From assembly GCF_900110505.1 (NCBI RefSeq), contig NZ_FODZ01000007.1, forward strand, positions 63,950-112,071: 48,122 nt of DNA, given 5' to 3'. The notes beneath the pieces were generated by a model. That model saw only the letters and a list, made by a program, of their open reading frames with translations, did no database searches and was not told where the DNA came from. Source of the stretch: Luteibacter sp. UNC138MFCol5.1. GTDB taxonomy: Bacteria > Pseudomonadota > Gammaproteobacteria > Xanthomonadales > Rhodanobacteraceae. This document shows, in pieces, positions 40,505-48,122 of the stretch; within the stretch, counting starts at the first letter, position 1, and the number at the start of each line of letters is the position of its first letter. The position numbers and the translations under genes were made by a program.

Positions 40505-41830
40505 ATGAAGAAGGGCAAGTCTTTCCGCTCCGGGGCGGCGTCGGAAGCTCGCGCCGCCGGCCATATCGAACAACAGTTCGTCATGCCGGTTCCCAACTCC
40601 AGGGCCATGAGGAACGCTCCGGTCGTGTGCTCGTCGGCCGACGGTCGGCTGTACGTGGCCGACGCCGAGGCGTCCGAGCGAACGGCGGTCTATGTCGCAC
40701 GCATGAAGACCGATGGATCACTGGATCCGTCGTTTGGATCGTTCGACGGGCTGGCGATCGTGTCTCTCGACATCTCCGGGGGCGGAGTGACGGCGCTCTT
40801 GCCAACGAGCGATGGTGGGGTCATCGCCGTGGTGCGGGCAGGCACGAATATCGATCTGAGTATCGGGTTGGTCCGCTTCCGGTCGGACGGCGCGCTCGAT
40901 CCGACCTTCGGCCAGGGCGGGAAGATCGTTCATCGTATCCCTCCGCCCGCCGCGCGGGATGGCGAGAAGGTGGCGGCTGGCCCGGTTTCTGCCAAAGTCG
41001 CGTCATACAACCAGGGGTTTTATTGTCTGATTGCTTCGGACGGGCCCTTCTACGCCGTGATCCGTTGCACGGCCGACGGCCAGCTGGATACGGCCTTCGC
41101 CGGAATGGGTTATCTGACGAACGGTGCATTCTTCAGTGACGAATGGGGTGCGTACGACATGGTGGTCGCTCCCGATGGAAGGGTAACGCTGGTCGGGCAG
41201 CACAACGATCACGCCGCACCGGTCCGCATCGTTTTCTGGCGCCTCCTGGCGGACGGCCAGCCAGACATCACTTTCGGAGAGGCCGGATACGCGTATTTCG
41301 GCGCCGCCGATATCGATATCGGTGGCGACGCGCTGGAGAGGGCGGTACTCGTGAGCCTCGAACGGCTTGGCGATGGCGGTCTTCTGGCTGGAGGGTATGT
41401 GCGACGGACGCGGGGCGGGAGCGCGTCCTACAGATCCGGGCTTCTGCTTCGTCTGGATTCGGCCGGTCGTCCTTCGCCCGACTTCAACAACGGGCGATGG
41501 AAGGTCGTGACGGACCGGAATGACGCCACCGCCGATCTCGCTTTCGGACGCGTGGCCGTCGATCTGGATGGGAGGTTGTATGCGGGTGGCGCCGTTGCCC
41601 GACCGGCTTCAGGCAGCGAGTTATGGTTGGGCCGTTTTCAGGAGGATGGGGCTCTGGATCCAGGGTTCGCCAACGACGGCATCGTGACGTTCAAGGGCGG
41701 CGAGTCACACCTGAACTACATGACGCATCTTTCCATCGATGTCGCAGGGAAGGTCCTTTGCGGATCGGCTGGCGGCCCGGACCATCACGTCAGCTCGATG
41801 AGGGCGTTCGTGTCCGTGATCGGTAGCTGA
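40505..41830 (+). CDS. Delta-60 repeat protein
   Basis: A 441-residue protein made of about six delta-60 repeats, each ending in the pattern DG-x-L-D-x-x-F-G-x-x-G (TDGSLDPSFGSFDGLAIV, SDGALDPTFGQGGKIV, ADGQLDTAFAGMGYLT, ADGQPDITFGEAGYAY, EDGALDPGFANDGIVTF). The repeats are expected to build a beta-propeller-like fold and the family is often surface-linked, but function is unknown. There is no signal peptide: the start is MKKGKSFRSGAASEARAAGH, polar, so secretion would need another route. AAGGA lies seven bases before the ATG. The gene is bracketed by two copies of one REP family, suggesting a mobile or duplicated cassette. Confidence 0.82.
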   Translation: MKKGKSFRSGAASEARAAGHIEQQFVMPVPNSRAMRNAPVVCSSADGRLYVADAEASERTAVYVARMKTDGSLDPSFGSFDGLAIVSLDISGGGVTALLPTSDGGVIAVVRAGTNIDLSIGLVRFRSDGALDPTFGQGGKIVHRIPPPAARDGEKVAAGPVSAKVASYNQGFYCLIASDGPFYAVIRCTADGQLDTAFAGMGYLTNGAFFSDEWGAYDMVVAPDGRVTLVGQHNDHAAPVRIVFWRLLADGQPDITFGEAGYAYFGAADIDIGGDALERAVLVSLERLGDGGLLAGGYVRRTRGGSASYRSGLLLRLDSAGRPSPDFNNGRWKVVTDRNDATADLAFGRVAVDLDGRLYAGGAVARPASGSELWLGRFQEDGALDPGFANDGIVTFKGGESHLNYMTHLSIDVAGKVLCGSAGGPDHHVSSMRAFVSVIGS

Positions 41831-41903
41831 GGACGTCGCTCCTGATGCTCGTGGGCGCCGCCGGAGCACCCACGAGCCATCGAGCTCGTCGGGCAATCCG
41901 TCG

Positions 41904-41937
41904 CGAGCACCCTTCGCGCGCTAGCGCGCTTCCCACA
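41904..41937. repeat. REP copy downstream of the delta-60 gene
   Basis: CGAGCACCCTTCGCGCGCTA then GCGCGCTTCCCACA. It is a direct repeat of 40221-40254 with three differences, and related to the arms at 9021-9090. It lies between the convergent delta-60 and pilR genes. Confidence 0.75.
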
Positions 41938-41970
41938 GTGGCGTGGCTTCGATCACTGCACAGGCGTCGA

Positions 41971-43371
41971 TCAATCGATGCCGAGCTTCTTCAGCTTGTA
42001 GCGCAGCGCGCGGAAGGTGATGCCGAGTTTCTTGGCGGTCGCGGTCTTGTTGTAGCGGGACTCTTCGAGGGCCTTGATGATCGTGTCGCGTTCGATGTTG
42101 GAGATGTAATCCTCCAGCGAGCCGTCGGTGGCGGCGACGCGCGCGGCTTGCGGCGCCTGCGCCGTGGCTTCGGCGAGAACCGGCTGTGCCGGTGCGCTCG
42201 TGGTGGCCGGTGCGCGCTGCGGCAGCATCAGGTCGTCGGCTTCGATGGTGTCGCCTTCGCACATCGCCATCGCGCGTTCGAGGATATTCTCCAGCTCGCG
42301 CACGTTGCCTGGGAAGTGGTAGGCCTCGAGCGCCGCGAGGGCTTCGGGCTTGAGCTTGCCGGGCGCGCCGCCGGATTCGGTCGCGAGCTGGCGCAGCACG
42401 AATTCCGCCAGGCGGGGCACGTCGCCGCGGCGTTCGCGCAGGGGCGGCACGCGCAGTTCGATGACGTTGATGCGGTAGAAGAGGTCCTGGCGGAAAAGAC
42501 CCTGCTCGACGAGCGCGGCGAGGTTCTTGTGCGTGGCGGACAGGATGCGCACGTCGACCGGGATTTCGTCGCGGCCGCCGATGGGGCGCACGGCCTTTTC
42601 CTGGATGGCGCGCAGCAGCTTCACCTGCATGTGCAGGGGAAGCTCGGCGACTTCGTCGAGGAAGAGCGTGCCGCCCTGCGCCGCCTGAAAGAGGCCTTCC
42701 TTGTCGGCGTGGGCGCCGGTGAAGCTGCCCTTGCGGTGGCCGAAGAACTCGCTTTCCATCAACTCGGACGGGATGGCGCCGCAGTTGACCGGCACGAAGG
42801 CGCCGGCCGAACGGGGACCCAGTTCGTGGATCAGGCGCGCGACCAGCTCCTTGCCGACACCGGATTCGCCGGCGATGTAGACCGGCGCCTGGTTGCGGGC
42901 GAGCTTGGCGATCTTGCCGCGGACTTCGGTCATCGCCGGGGAGTCGCCGATGAGACGGTCGGCGCCGGGCGAAACCTTGGCTCCGGCATCGGCCTTGCGT
43001 TCCTCGGACAGGCGCAGCGCCGTGCGCACGAGGCGGCGCAGCAGGTGGATGTCCACCGGCTTGGAGACGAAGTCGAAGGCGCCGGCCTTCAGCGCGTTCA
43101 CCGCCGCGTCGACGTTGCCGTACGCGGTGATCATCGCCACGGGCATGTCCGGGAAATTCGACGCGATGAGCTCGATGATCTCCTGGCCGCTGCCATCGGG
43201 CAGGCGCATGTCGGTGAAGCACAGGTCGTATCGCCGTGCCGCCAGTGCGCTCCGCGCTTCGTTGACGCTCCCCACGGCGTCGACGTCGAGTTCCATTCGA
43301 CCGAGTGTGATGGTCAGCAACTCGCGGATGTCCCGCTCGTCGTCGATGACCAGAACGGTCTGCTTGCTCAT
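41971..43371 (-). CDS. pilR: Sigma-54-dependent response regulator PilR
   Basis: A 466-residue NtrC-family activator: receiver domain (VIDDERDIR, phospho-acceptor D54 in FTDMRLPDG, K in FVSKPVD), AAA+ domain with Walker A GESGVGKE, the sigma-54 contact loop GSFTGAHAD (usually GAFTGA), Walker B GGTLFLDEV and an Arg finger region, then a Fis-type helix-turn-helix (YNKTATAKKLGITFRALRYK). With PilS it activates pilin transcription from a sigma-54 promoter, and so type IV pili and twitching. The start at 43371 places MSKQ right at the receiver. It follows pilS in the same operon, 67 bases downstream. Confidence 0.94.
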   Translation of the reverse strand: MSKQTVLVIDDERDIRELLTITLGRMELDVDAVGSVNEARSALAARRYDLCFTDMRLPDGSGQEIIELIASNFPDMPVAMITAYGNVDAAVNALKAGAFDFVSKPVDIHLLRRLVRTALRLSEERKADAGAKVSPGADRLIGDSPAMTEVRGKIAKLARNQAPVYIAGESGVGKELVARLIHELGPRSAGAFVPVNCGAIPSELMESEFFGHRKGSFTGAHADKEGLFQAAQGGTLFLDEVAELPLHMQVKLLRAIQEKAVRPIGGRDEIPVDVRILSATHKNLAALVEQGLFRQDLFYRINVIELRVPPLRERRGDVPRLAEFVLRQLATESGGAPGKLKPEALAALEAYHFPGNVRELENILERAMAMCEGDTIEADDLMLPQRAPATTSAPAQPVLAEATAQAPQAARVAATDGSLEDYISNIERDTIIKALEESRYNKTATAKKLGITFRALRYKLKKLGID

Positions 43372-43438
43372 TGGGTCCGAGAGGTTCGGTGAAGGGTCCA
43401 AATGTACCCGCCCGGGGGGCGGACGCATAGGGCGGCCG

Positions 43439-45082
43439 TCACGCGCTGGCCGCCACGGGTGCCGACGCGGCGGTGCGCGCGGGCGGCGTCAGGCTGATGC
43501 GGAAGCAGCTGCCGCCGCCCGCCACGCGCACGTATTCGAGCGCAGCCTGGTTCGCCTCGGCCATCTGGCGGGCGAGGTAGAGGCCCAGTCCCGTGCCGTA
43601 TTCGTGCGTGGTGAAGAAGGGCTCGAAGATCTGCGCGGCCACCTTCGGCGGGATGCCGGGGCCGCGGTCGATCACTTCGAGGATGGGAATGCCGGCATCC
43701 GAATGCCGCGCCACCAGCATCACGCGGGCCGGCTCGCCGGGCAGGCGGCCGTAGCGCAGGGCGTTCTGCACGAGGTTCCAGATCACCTGCTGCAGGTGTT
43801 GCGGATCGGCGACGGCGGCGACCGGCTCGCTGCCGGACACGGCCCGGAGGATGTCCGCGCCGAGGTCGTTGCCCTGGCGGTATTCGGTGACGAAGTGATG
43901 CACCCAGCGGCCGAGGTCGAGGGTCTCCGGTCGCGAGCGTTCGCGGCGCGAGAGCTGCAGGATGTTCTCGATGATCTCGTTGAGGCGCGAGCAGTGGTTG
44001 TTGATGATCTCGACCATGCGCAGGTCGGCGTCGTTGAGGTCGGTCGACTCCGCCAGCAGCTGCGCCGAGTAATGGATCGCCGCCAGCGGATTGCGGATTT
44101 CGTGGGCGATCGAGGCGGAAAGCCGTCCCAGCGAACTCAGCGTGAGCTCCTCCGCGCGTCGCGAGACGAGCGACGTGTCGTCGAGGAAGATCAGTACGTG
44201 GGAATCGTCGTTCGGCGCGAGGCGCGAGAAGCGCGGCACCACTTCGGGCGTGCCGTCGGCCAGCATCGTGGCGCTCTCGTCGAGCTTGCCCGAGGTGCGC
44301 CAGTGGTACAGGCGCCGCGACAGCTCGGGCGCGAGCGTGCCGAGGTCGCGCTGGTCGGCGGACGGGTTGCCCATCAGCATCCACGCGGACTCGTTGAGCT
44401 GGTGGATGCGGTTGCCTTCGTCCACCAGCAGCACGCCCGTCTTCATGCGGCGGATGATCAGTTCGTTGACCTGCGACAGGTTGGCCAGGTCGATGCCGCG
44501 CTGCTCCGCCAGGGCCTCCGAGGCGCGGATGTTGCGGCCGAGGACATAGCAGAGCGAGGCGCAGGCGAAGTACGCCGCGCCGAAGAGGCCGTACTCGGCG
44601 TATTCGCGGTCGGAGGTGCCCGAGTCCACGAAGTCGAAGACGGAGTGGCCCAGCATGCCCAGCGTGGCGAGCGCGGCGAAGAACATCGACAGCCGGAACG
44701 GCAGCAGCAGGGCGCCCGTGGCGATGTTGACGGCGAGCATCATCGCCACGCCCATCCGCACGTCGTGCATGAGGACCAGCGCGCAAAGCGCGGCGAGGAT
44801 GTCGAGGGTCAGTCCGACCGAGACCGTGAGCACCGGCCGGTGCAGCGTCTGCCGGGTGCGGGCCACCATCACCAGGGCCGCCAGCAGGTAGGCCATCGCG
44901 AAGAGGCGGGCGATCAGCGGCTCGGGGAGGGCGGGCCACTCCATGTGGCCGGGGCGGAAGGCCAGCGCGGTGTAGACGGCGGCCTGGCCCAGCCGGAAGT
45001 AATTGAAAAAGAAGAGTTCGTGGCGGGGCGCCCCCTGGCGCGCGCTGGCTCGTGCCGTCATCGTCGTCGCGGGCGTGGACAC
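43439..45082 (-). CDS. pilS: Sensor histidine kinase PilS
   Basis: About 547 residues. Six hydrophobic segments fill residues 20-200 (for example ARLFAMAYLLAALVMVA; AVNIATGALLLPFRLSMFFA), as in PilS of Pseudomonas and Xanthomonas. Then come a PAS-like linker (about 230-320), a HisKA domain with the phospho-acceptor in SIAHEIRNPLAAIHYSAQLL, and HATPase_c (NLVQNALRYG, DRGPGIP, GTGLGLYLARQMAEAN). It senses pilin level in the membrane in characterised systems and phosphorylates PilR. I start at the GTG ending at 45082, preceded by GGAGAA; an ATG seven codons downstream (45061) lacks a ribosome-binding site. It is divergent from sucC. Confidence 0.93.
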   Translation of the reverse strand: MSTPATTMTARASARQGAPRHELFFFNYFRLGQAAVYTALAFRPGHMEWPALPEPLIARLFAMAYLLAALVMVARTRQTLHRPVLTVSVGLTLDILAALCALVLMHDVRMGVAMMLAVNIATGALLLPFRLSMFFAALATLGMLGHSVFDFVDSGTSDREYAEYGLFGAAYFACASLCYVLGRNIRASEALAEQRGIDLANLSQVNELIIRRMKTGVLLVDEGNRIHQLNESAWMLMGNPSADQRDLGTLAPELSRRLYHWRTSGKLDESATMLADGTPEVVPRFSRLAPNDDSHVLIFLDDTSLVSRRAEELTLSSLGRLSASIAHEIRNPLAAIHYSAQLLAESTDLNDADLRMVEIINNHCSRLNEIIENILQLSRRERSRPETLDLGRWVHHFVTEYRQGNDLGADILRAVSGSEPVAAVADPQHLQQVIWNLVQNALRYGRLPGEPARVMLVARHSDAGIPILEVIDRGPGIPPKVAAQIFEPFFTTHEYGTGLGLYLARQMAEANQAALEYVRVAGGGSCFRISLTPPARTAASAPVAASA

Positions 45083-45240
45083 CTTGCTGCTTCTCCGCCG
45101 ATGGCCCCCCGAGGGCCGTGGATGACCGCCAGTATAGGGGGCCTTGGCACCCCGGCAAGCCGTCCGGGCGACGCTCCCGGCCCGTCCCTCCGCGGCCCGA
45201 TGCGGCACCGCCCCTTTCCATCCGGGGCGCCTTCCGGGAA

Positions 45241-45256
45241 AATACGCGGCCGTATT
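45241..45256. promoter_or_regulatory. Palindrome AATACG-CGGC-CGTATT upstream of sucC
   Basis: Perfect 6-base arms around CGGC, 97 bases before the sucC start, in the pilS/sucC divergent region. It is the only AT-edged symmetric site in the gap and could be an operator for the TCA gene operon. The 45257-45352 stretch holds no gene. Confidence 0.3.
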
Positions 45257-45352
45257 GCGTGAATCGCGCGCATTCGACCGTTTCCCCCTCCCCGTGCAGG
45301 CCTCACGGCCGGCACGCTTTCACACGCTTCTCCCGTTCGCTCGAGGTATCGA

Positions 45353-46513
45353 ATGAATTTCCACGAGTACCAGGCTAAAGAACTGTTCGCGAAGTACGGC
45401 ATCGCCGTGCCGCCGGGCAAGGTTGCCAACTCTCCCGACGCCGCCGTCGACGCCGCCAAGCACCTGGGCGGTACGCAGTGGATGGTCAAGGCCCAGATCC
45501 ATGCCGGTGGCCGCGGCAAGGCCGGTGGCGTCAAGTTCTGCCGCAGCCTCGACGACGTCCGCGCCGCCGCCAAGGGCATGCTCGGCACGAACATGGAAAC
45601 CTACCAGTCGGCCGGCCGCGCGCTGCCCGTGAACCTGGTCCTTGTCACCGACGCGACCGACATCGCGAAGGAACTGTATCTCTCGATCCTCACCGATCGC
45701 GACACCAAGTCGATCTCGTTCATCGCCTCGAAGCACGGCGGCGTCGACATCGAGCAGGTCGCGCACGACACGCCGGAAGACATCCACACGATCGTCGTGG
45801 ATTACGTCGAAGGCCTGCAGCCGTACCAGTGCCGCGACCTCGGGTTCAAGATGGACCTGAATCCGAAGCAGGTCGGCCAGCTCGTCAAGATCATGCTGGG
45901 CCTGTACAAGCTCTTCAACGAGAAGGACCTCTCGCTGGTCGAGCTGAACCCGCTCGCGATCCTCGAAGACGGCAACCTCGCCGCCCTCGACGGCAAGGTG
46001 AACTCCGACGACAACGCCGAGTTCCGTCACGCCGACCTGGCCGCCATGCGCGACCTCACGCAGGAAGACGCCGCCGAAGCGGCCGCCGTCCAGCACAACC
46101 TCAACTACGTCACGATGGACGGCACGATCGGCTGCATGGTCAACGGTGCCGGTCTCGCGATGGCGACGATGGACGTGATCAAGCTGGCGGGCGGCGAGCC
46201 GGCCAACTTCCTCGACGTCGGCGGCGGCGCCACCAAGGAGCGCGTCACCGAGGCGTTCAAGCTCATCCTCTCGTCCGACAAGGTCAAGGCCATCCTGGTC
46301 AACATCTTCGGCGGCATCGTGCGTTGCGACCTGATCGCCGAAGGCATCATCGCGGCCGTGAAGGAAGTGGGCCTGAAGATTCCGGTGGTGGTGCGCCTGC
46401 AGGGCACCAATGTCGAGAAGGGCCGCGAACTGCTGGCCAACTCGGGCCTGGCGATCACGCCGGCCGACGATCTGAACGACGCGGCCCAGAAAGCCGTGGC
46501 TGCCGCGGGCTGA
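45353..46513 (+). CDS. sucC: Succinyl-CoA synthetase beta subunit (ADP-forming)
   Basis: A 386-residue ATP-grasp enzyme subunit, near the 388 residues of E. coli SucC. It begins [20 protein letters not shown] and has the nucleotide-binding [10 protein letters not shown] (about residues 46-55), VELNPLAI with the metal-binding Glu, and [16 protein letters not shown] followed by [10 protein letters not shown] (about 284-330). With SucD it makes succinate, CoA and ATP from succinyl-CoA in the TCA cycle. CGAGG precedes the ATG by about eight bases. It is the first gene of a two-gene operon; sucD follows 13 bases later. Confidence 0.98.
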   Translation: MNFHEYQAKELFAKYGIAVPPGKVANSPDAAVDAAKHLGGTQWMVKAQIHAGGRGKAGGVKFCRSLDDVRAAAKGMLGTNMETYQSAGRALPVNLVLVTDATDIAKELYLSILTDRDTKSISFIASKHGGVDIEQVAHDTPEDIHTIVVDYVEGLQPYQCRDLGFKMDLNPKQVGQLVKIMLGLYKLFNEKDLSLVELNPLAILEDGNLAALDGKVNSDDNAEFRHADLAAMRDLTQEDAAEAAAVQHNLNYVTMDGTIGCMVNGAGLAMATMDVIKLAGGEPANFLDVGGGATKERVTEAFKLILSSDKVKAILVNIFGGIVRCDLIAEGIIAAVKEVGLKIPVVVRLQGTNVEKGRELLANSGLAITPADDLNDAAQKAVAAAG

Positions 46514-46526
46514 GGAGCGAAGCAAC

Positions 46527-47399
<873 letters not shown>

Positions 47400-47435
47400 T
47401 CGCGCTTCCCGCTTCGGCGGGGCGTGTGCGACACG

Positions 47436-47468
47436 AAAAAGCCGCGGCCTCCGGGTCGCGGCTTTTTT
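47436..47468 (+). terminator. Intrinsic terminator after sucCD
   Basis: AAAAAGCCGCG (47436-47446) pairs with CGCGGCTTTTT (47457-47467) over 11 bases, followed by CTTTT. It is bidirectional in form, 37 bases after the sucD stop. Confidence 0.93.
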
Positions 47469-47546
47469 CTTTTCCGCGCATGTCGATTCGGGGCGAGCTC
47501 GTTCGTCGTGGACAATGAGGGCTCCTCCTCGCTGAAGGAACATCCC

Positions 47547-47990
47547 ATGTCCGGCACCGTCCGCCTGCTCCGCGTCTTCACCGCCCCCGCCGAGCGCGTC
47601 TACCGCGCCTTCCTCGATCCGGCCGCGAACGCCAAGTGGCTGCCGCCGGATGGCTTCACCTGCACCGTGCACGAACTGGACGCGAAGGTCGGCGGCAGGT
47701 ACCGCATGACCTTCACCAACTTCTCGACGGGCGGCGGCCACAGCTTCGGCGGCACGTACCTCGAACTCGTGCCCAACGAGCGCATCGTGCACGACGACCG
47801 CTTCGACGATCCGAACCTGCCGGGCACGATGAAGACGACCATCACGTTGCGCGCGGTGTCGTGCGGCACGGAAATCGACATCGTGCAGGAGGGCATCCCC
47901 GACATGATCCCGCCCGAGCAGTGCTATCTCGGCTGGCAGGAATCGCTGACGCTGCTGGAGCGGTTGGTGGAGGTGACGATTCCGGAGTAG
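47547..47990 (+). CDS. SRPBCC / AHSA1-family protein
   Basis: A 147-residue START-like ligand-binding protein of the activator-of-Hsp90 homologue 1-like group. Features are FTAPAERVYRAFLDPAANAKW (helix and the W; two parts, about 11-31), a beta-meander with DAKVGGRYRMTF, LELVPNERIVHDDRF, and the C-terminal helix YLGWQESLTLLERLVE lining the pocket. These small cytoplasmic proteins bind hydrophobic ligands; the substrate is unknown. AAGGA stands seven bases before the ATG at 47547; in-frame sequence to 47424 lies in the terminator region. It is a single-gene unit with a large stem-loop after the stop. Confidence 0.9.
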   Translation: MSGTVRLLRVFTAPAERVYRAFLDPAANAKWLPPDGFTCTVHELDAKVGGRYRMTFTNFSTGGGHSFGGTYLELVPNERIVHDDRFDDPNLPGTMKTTITLRAVSCGTEIDIVQEGIPDMIPPEQCYLGWQESLTLLERLVEVTIPE

Positions 47991-48000
47991 GGCACAGTCC

Positions 48001-48076
48001 GGCACGGTTCGGAGAGCGTCGCCAAGAACCGCGGCCCGGGCCGCCGTTCTTCCTACACACCGAAACCGTGCCTTTT
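48001..48076 (+). terminator. Long two-part stem-loop after the SRPBCC gene
   Basis: Outer arms GGCACGGTTCGG (48001-48012) and CCGAAACCGTGCC (48060-48072, one bulged A). The inner arm pair AAGAAC..GTTCTT (48024-48029 with 48046-48051) continues inward as CGCGGCC/GGCCGCC. A short T run (TTTT, 48073-48076) follows, so this is a likely terminator. The window ends 46 bases later with nothing further recognised. Confidence 0.5.
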
Positions 48077-48122
48077 CAGAATCGTCGTGTTCTCACGTGG
48101 CGATGCGCCACCCAGACTCCTT

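Noticed and set aside
37675-41937. A prophage or integrative element
   Set aside because: No integrase, phage structural gene, tRNA or att-like direct repeat is visible; only REP copies flank one gene.
42893-45262. A 789-codon plus-strand frame opposite pilS and pilR
   Set aside because: pilS and pilR carry complete kinase and sigma-54 activator motifs on the minus strand.

Overview
The window is GC-rich, densely coded bacterial chromosome, apparently from a gammaproteobacterium of the Xanthomonadales/Lysobacterales group, most likely the Rhodanobacteraceae (a Luteibacter/Dyella-like organism). This is inferred from gene content, not from a search. The pointers are pilS-pilR directly beside sucC-sucD, a Xanthomonas-type alpha-amino acid ester hydrolase, a GH92/mannose catabolic cluster of the xanthomonad kind, and many short GTGGGAGC/GTAGGAGC palindromes of the REP type. 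No rRNA, tRNA, CRISPR array, transposase or phage gene is visible.

Layout. 0-4.2 kb: a Sel1-repeat protein and a secreted M1 aminopeptidase. 4.2-4.6 kb: a tandem REP array. 4.6-6.7 kb (minus): a CNT nucleoside transporter and a PfkB kinase. 6.9-11.7 kb: a LysE/RhtB exporter, MarR and AraC regulators, a small membrane protein, a two-gene unit of unknown function (a small protein resembling MbcA/ParS-type antitoxin tails plus a Cys/His-rich protein), the WrbA quinone reductase and a second AraC regulator. 11.9-15.0 kb: a FixL/FixJ-like pair followed by a lone receiver protein. 15.0-21.1 kb: a YdcF-type envelope protein, a small periplasmic protein, a REP cluster, an RhtA-like exporter, a large autotransporter and an Ala/Pro-rich lipoprotein. 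21.3-25.8 kb: the ester hydrolase, Ku with a stand-alone LigD-type polymerase (NHEJ), and a small secreted protein.

26-33 kb is a coherent mannoside pathway: a secreted GH92 alpha-mannosidase faces a minus-strand operon of LacI regulator, FucP-type sugar transporter, fructokinase and AGE-family mannose isomerase. Together these would turn mannosides into fructose 6-phosphate. 33.3-37.2 kb is a three-gene phosphorelay: a phytochrome-type kinase, an Rcp1-like receiver, and a REC-kinase-REC hybrid.

37.2-41.9 kb is the accessory part. It has a structured leader before a small membrane protein, then a more AT-rich patch (about 37.7-40.2 kb) that I read as polymorphic-toxin debris. This holds a truncated nuclease-like toxin tail whose stop overlaps an immunity-like gene, a second hidden gene tail on the opposite strand whose stop overlaps another small gene, and two further small orphan genes. 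A delta-60-repeat protein follows, bracketed by two near-identical REP copies.

42.0-48.1 kb returns to core genome: pilR-pilS (type IV pilus regulation), sucC-sucD (TCA cycle) with a strong terminator, and an SRPBCC/AHSA1 protein. The most unusual region is 37.7-40.2 kb; the 9.1-10.3 kb gene pair is the next best candidate for an undescribed system.
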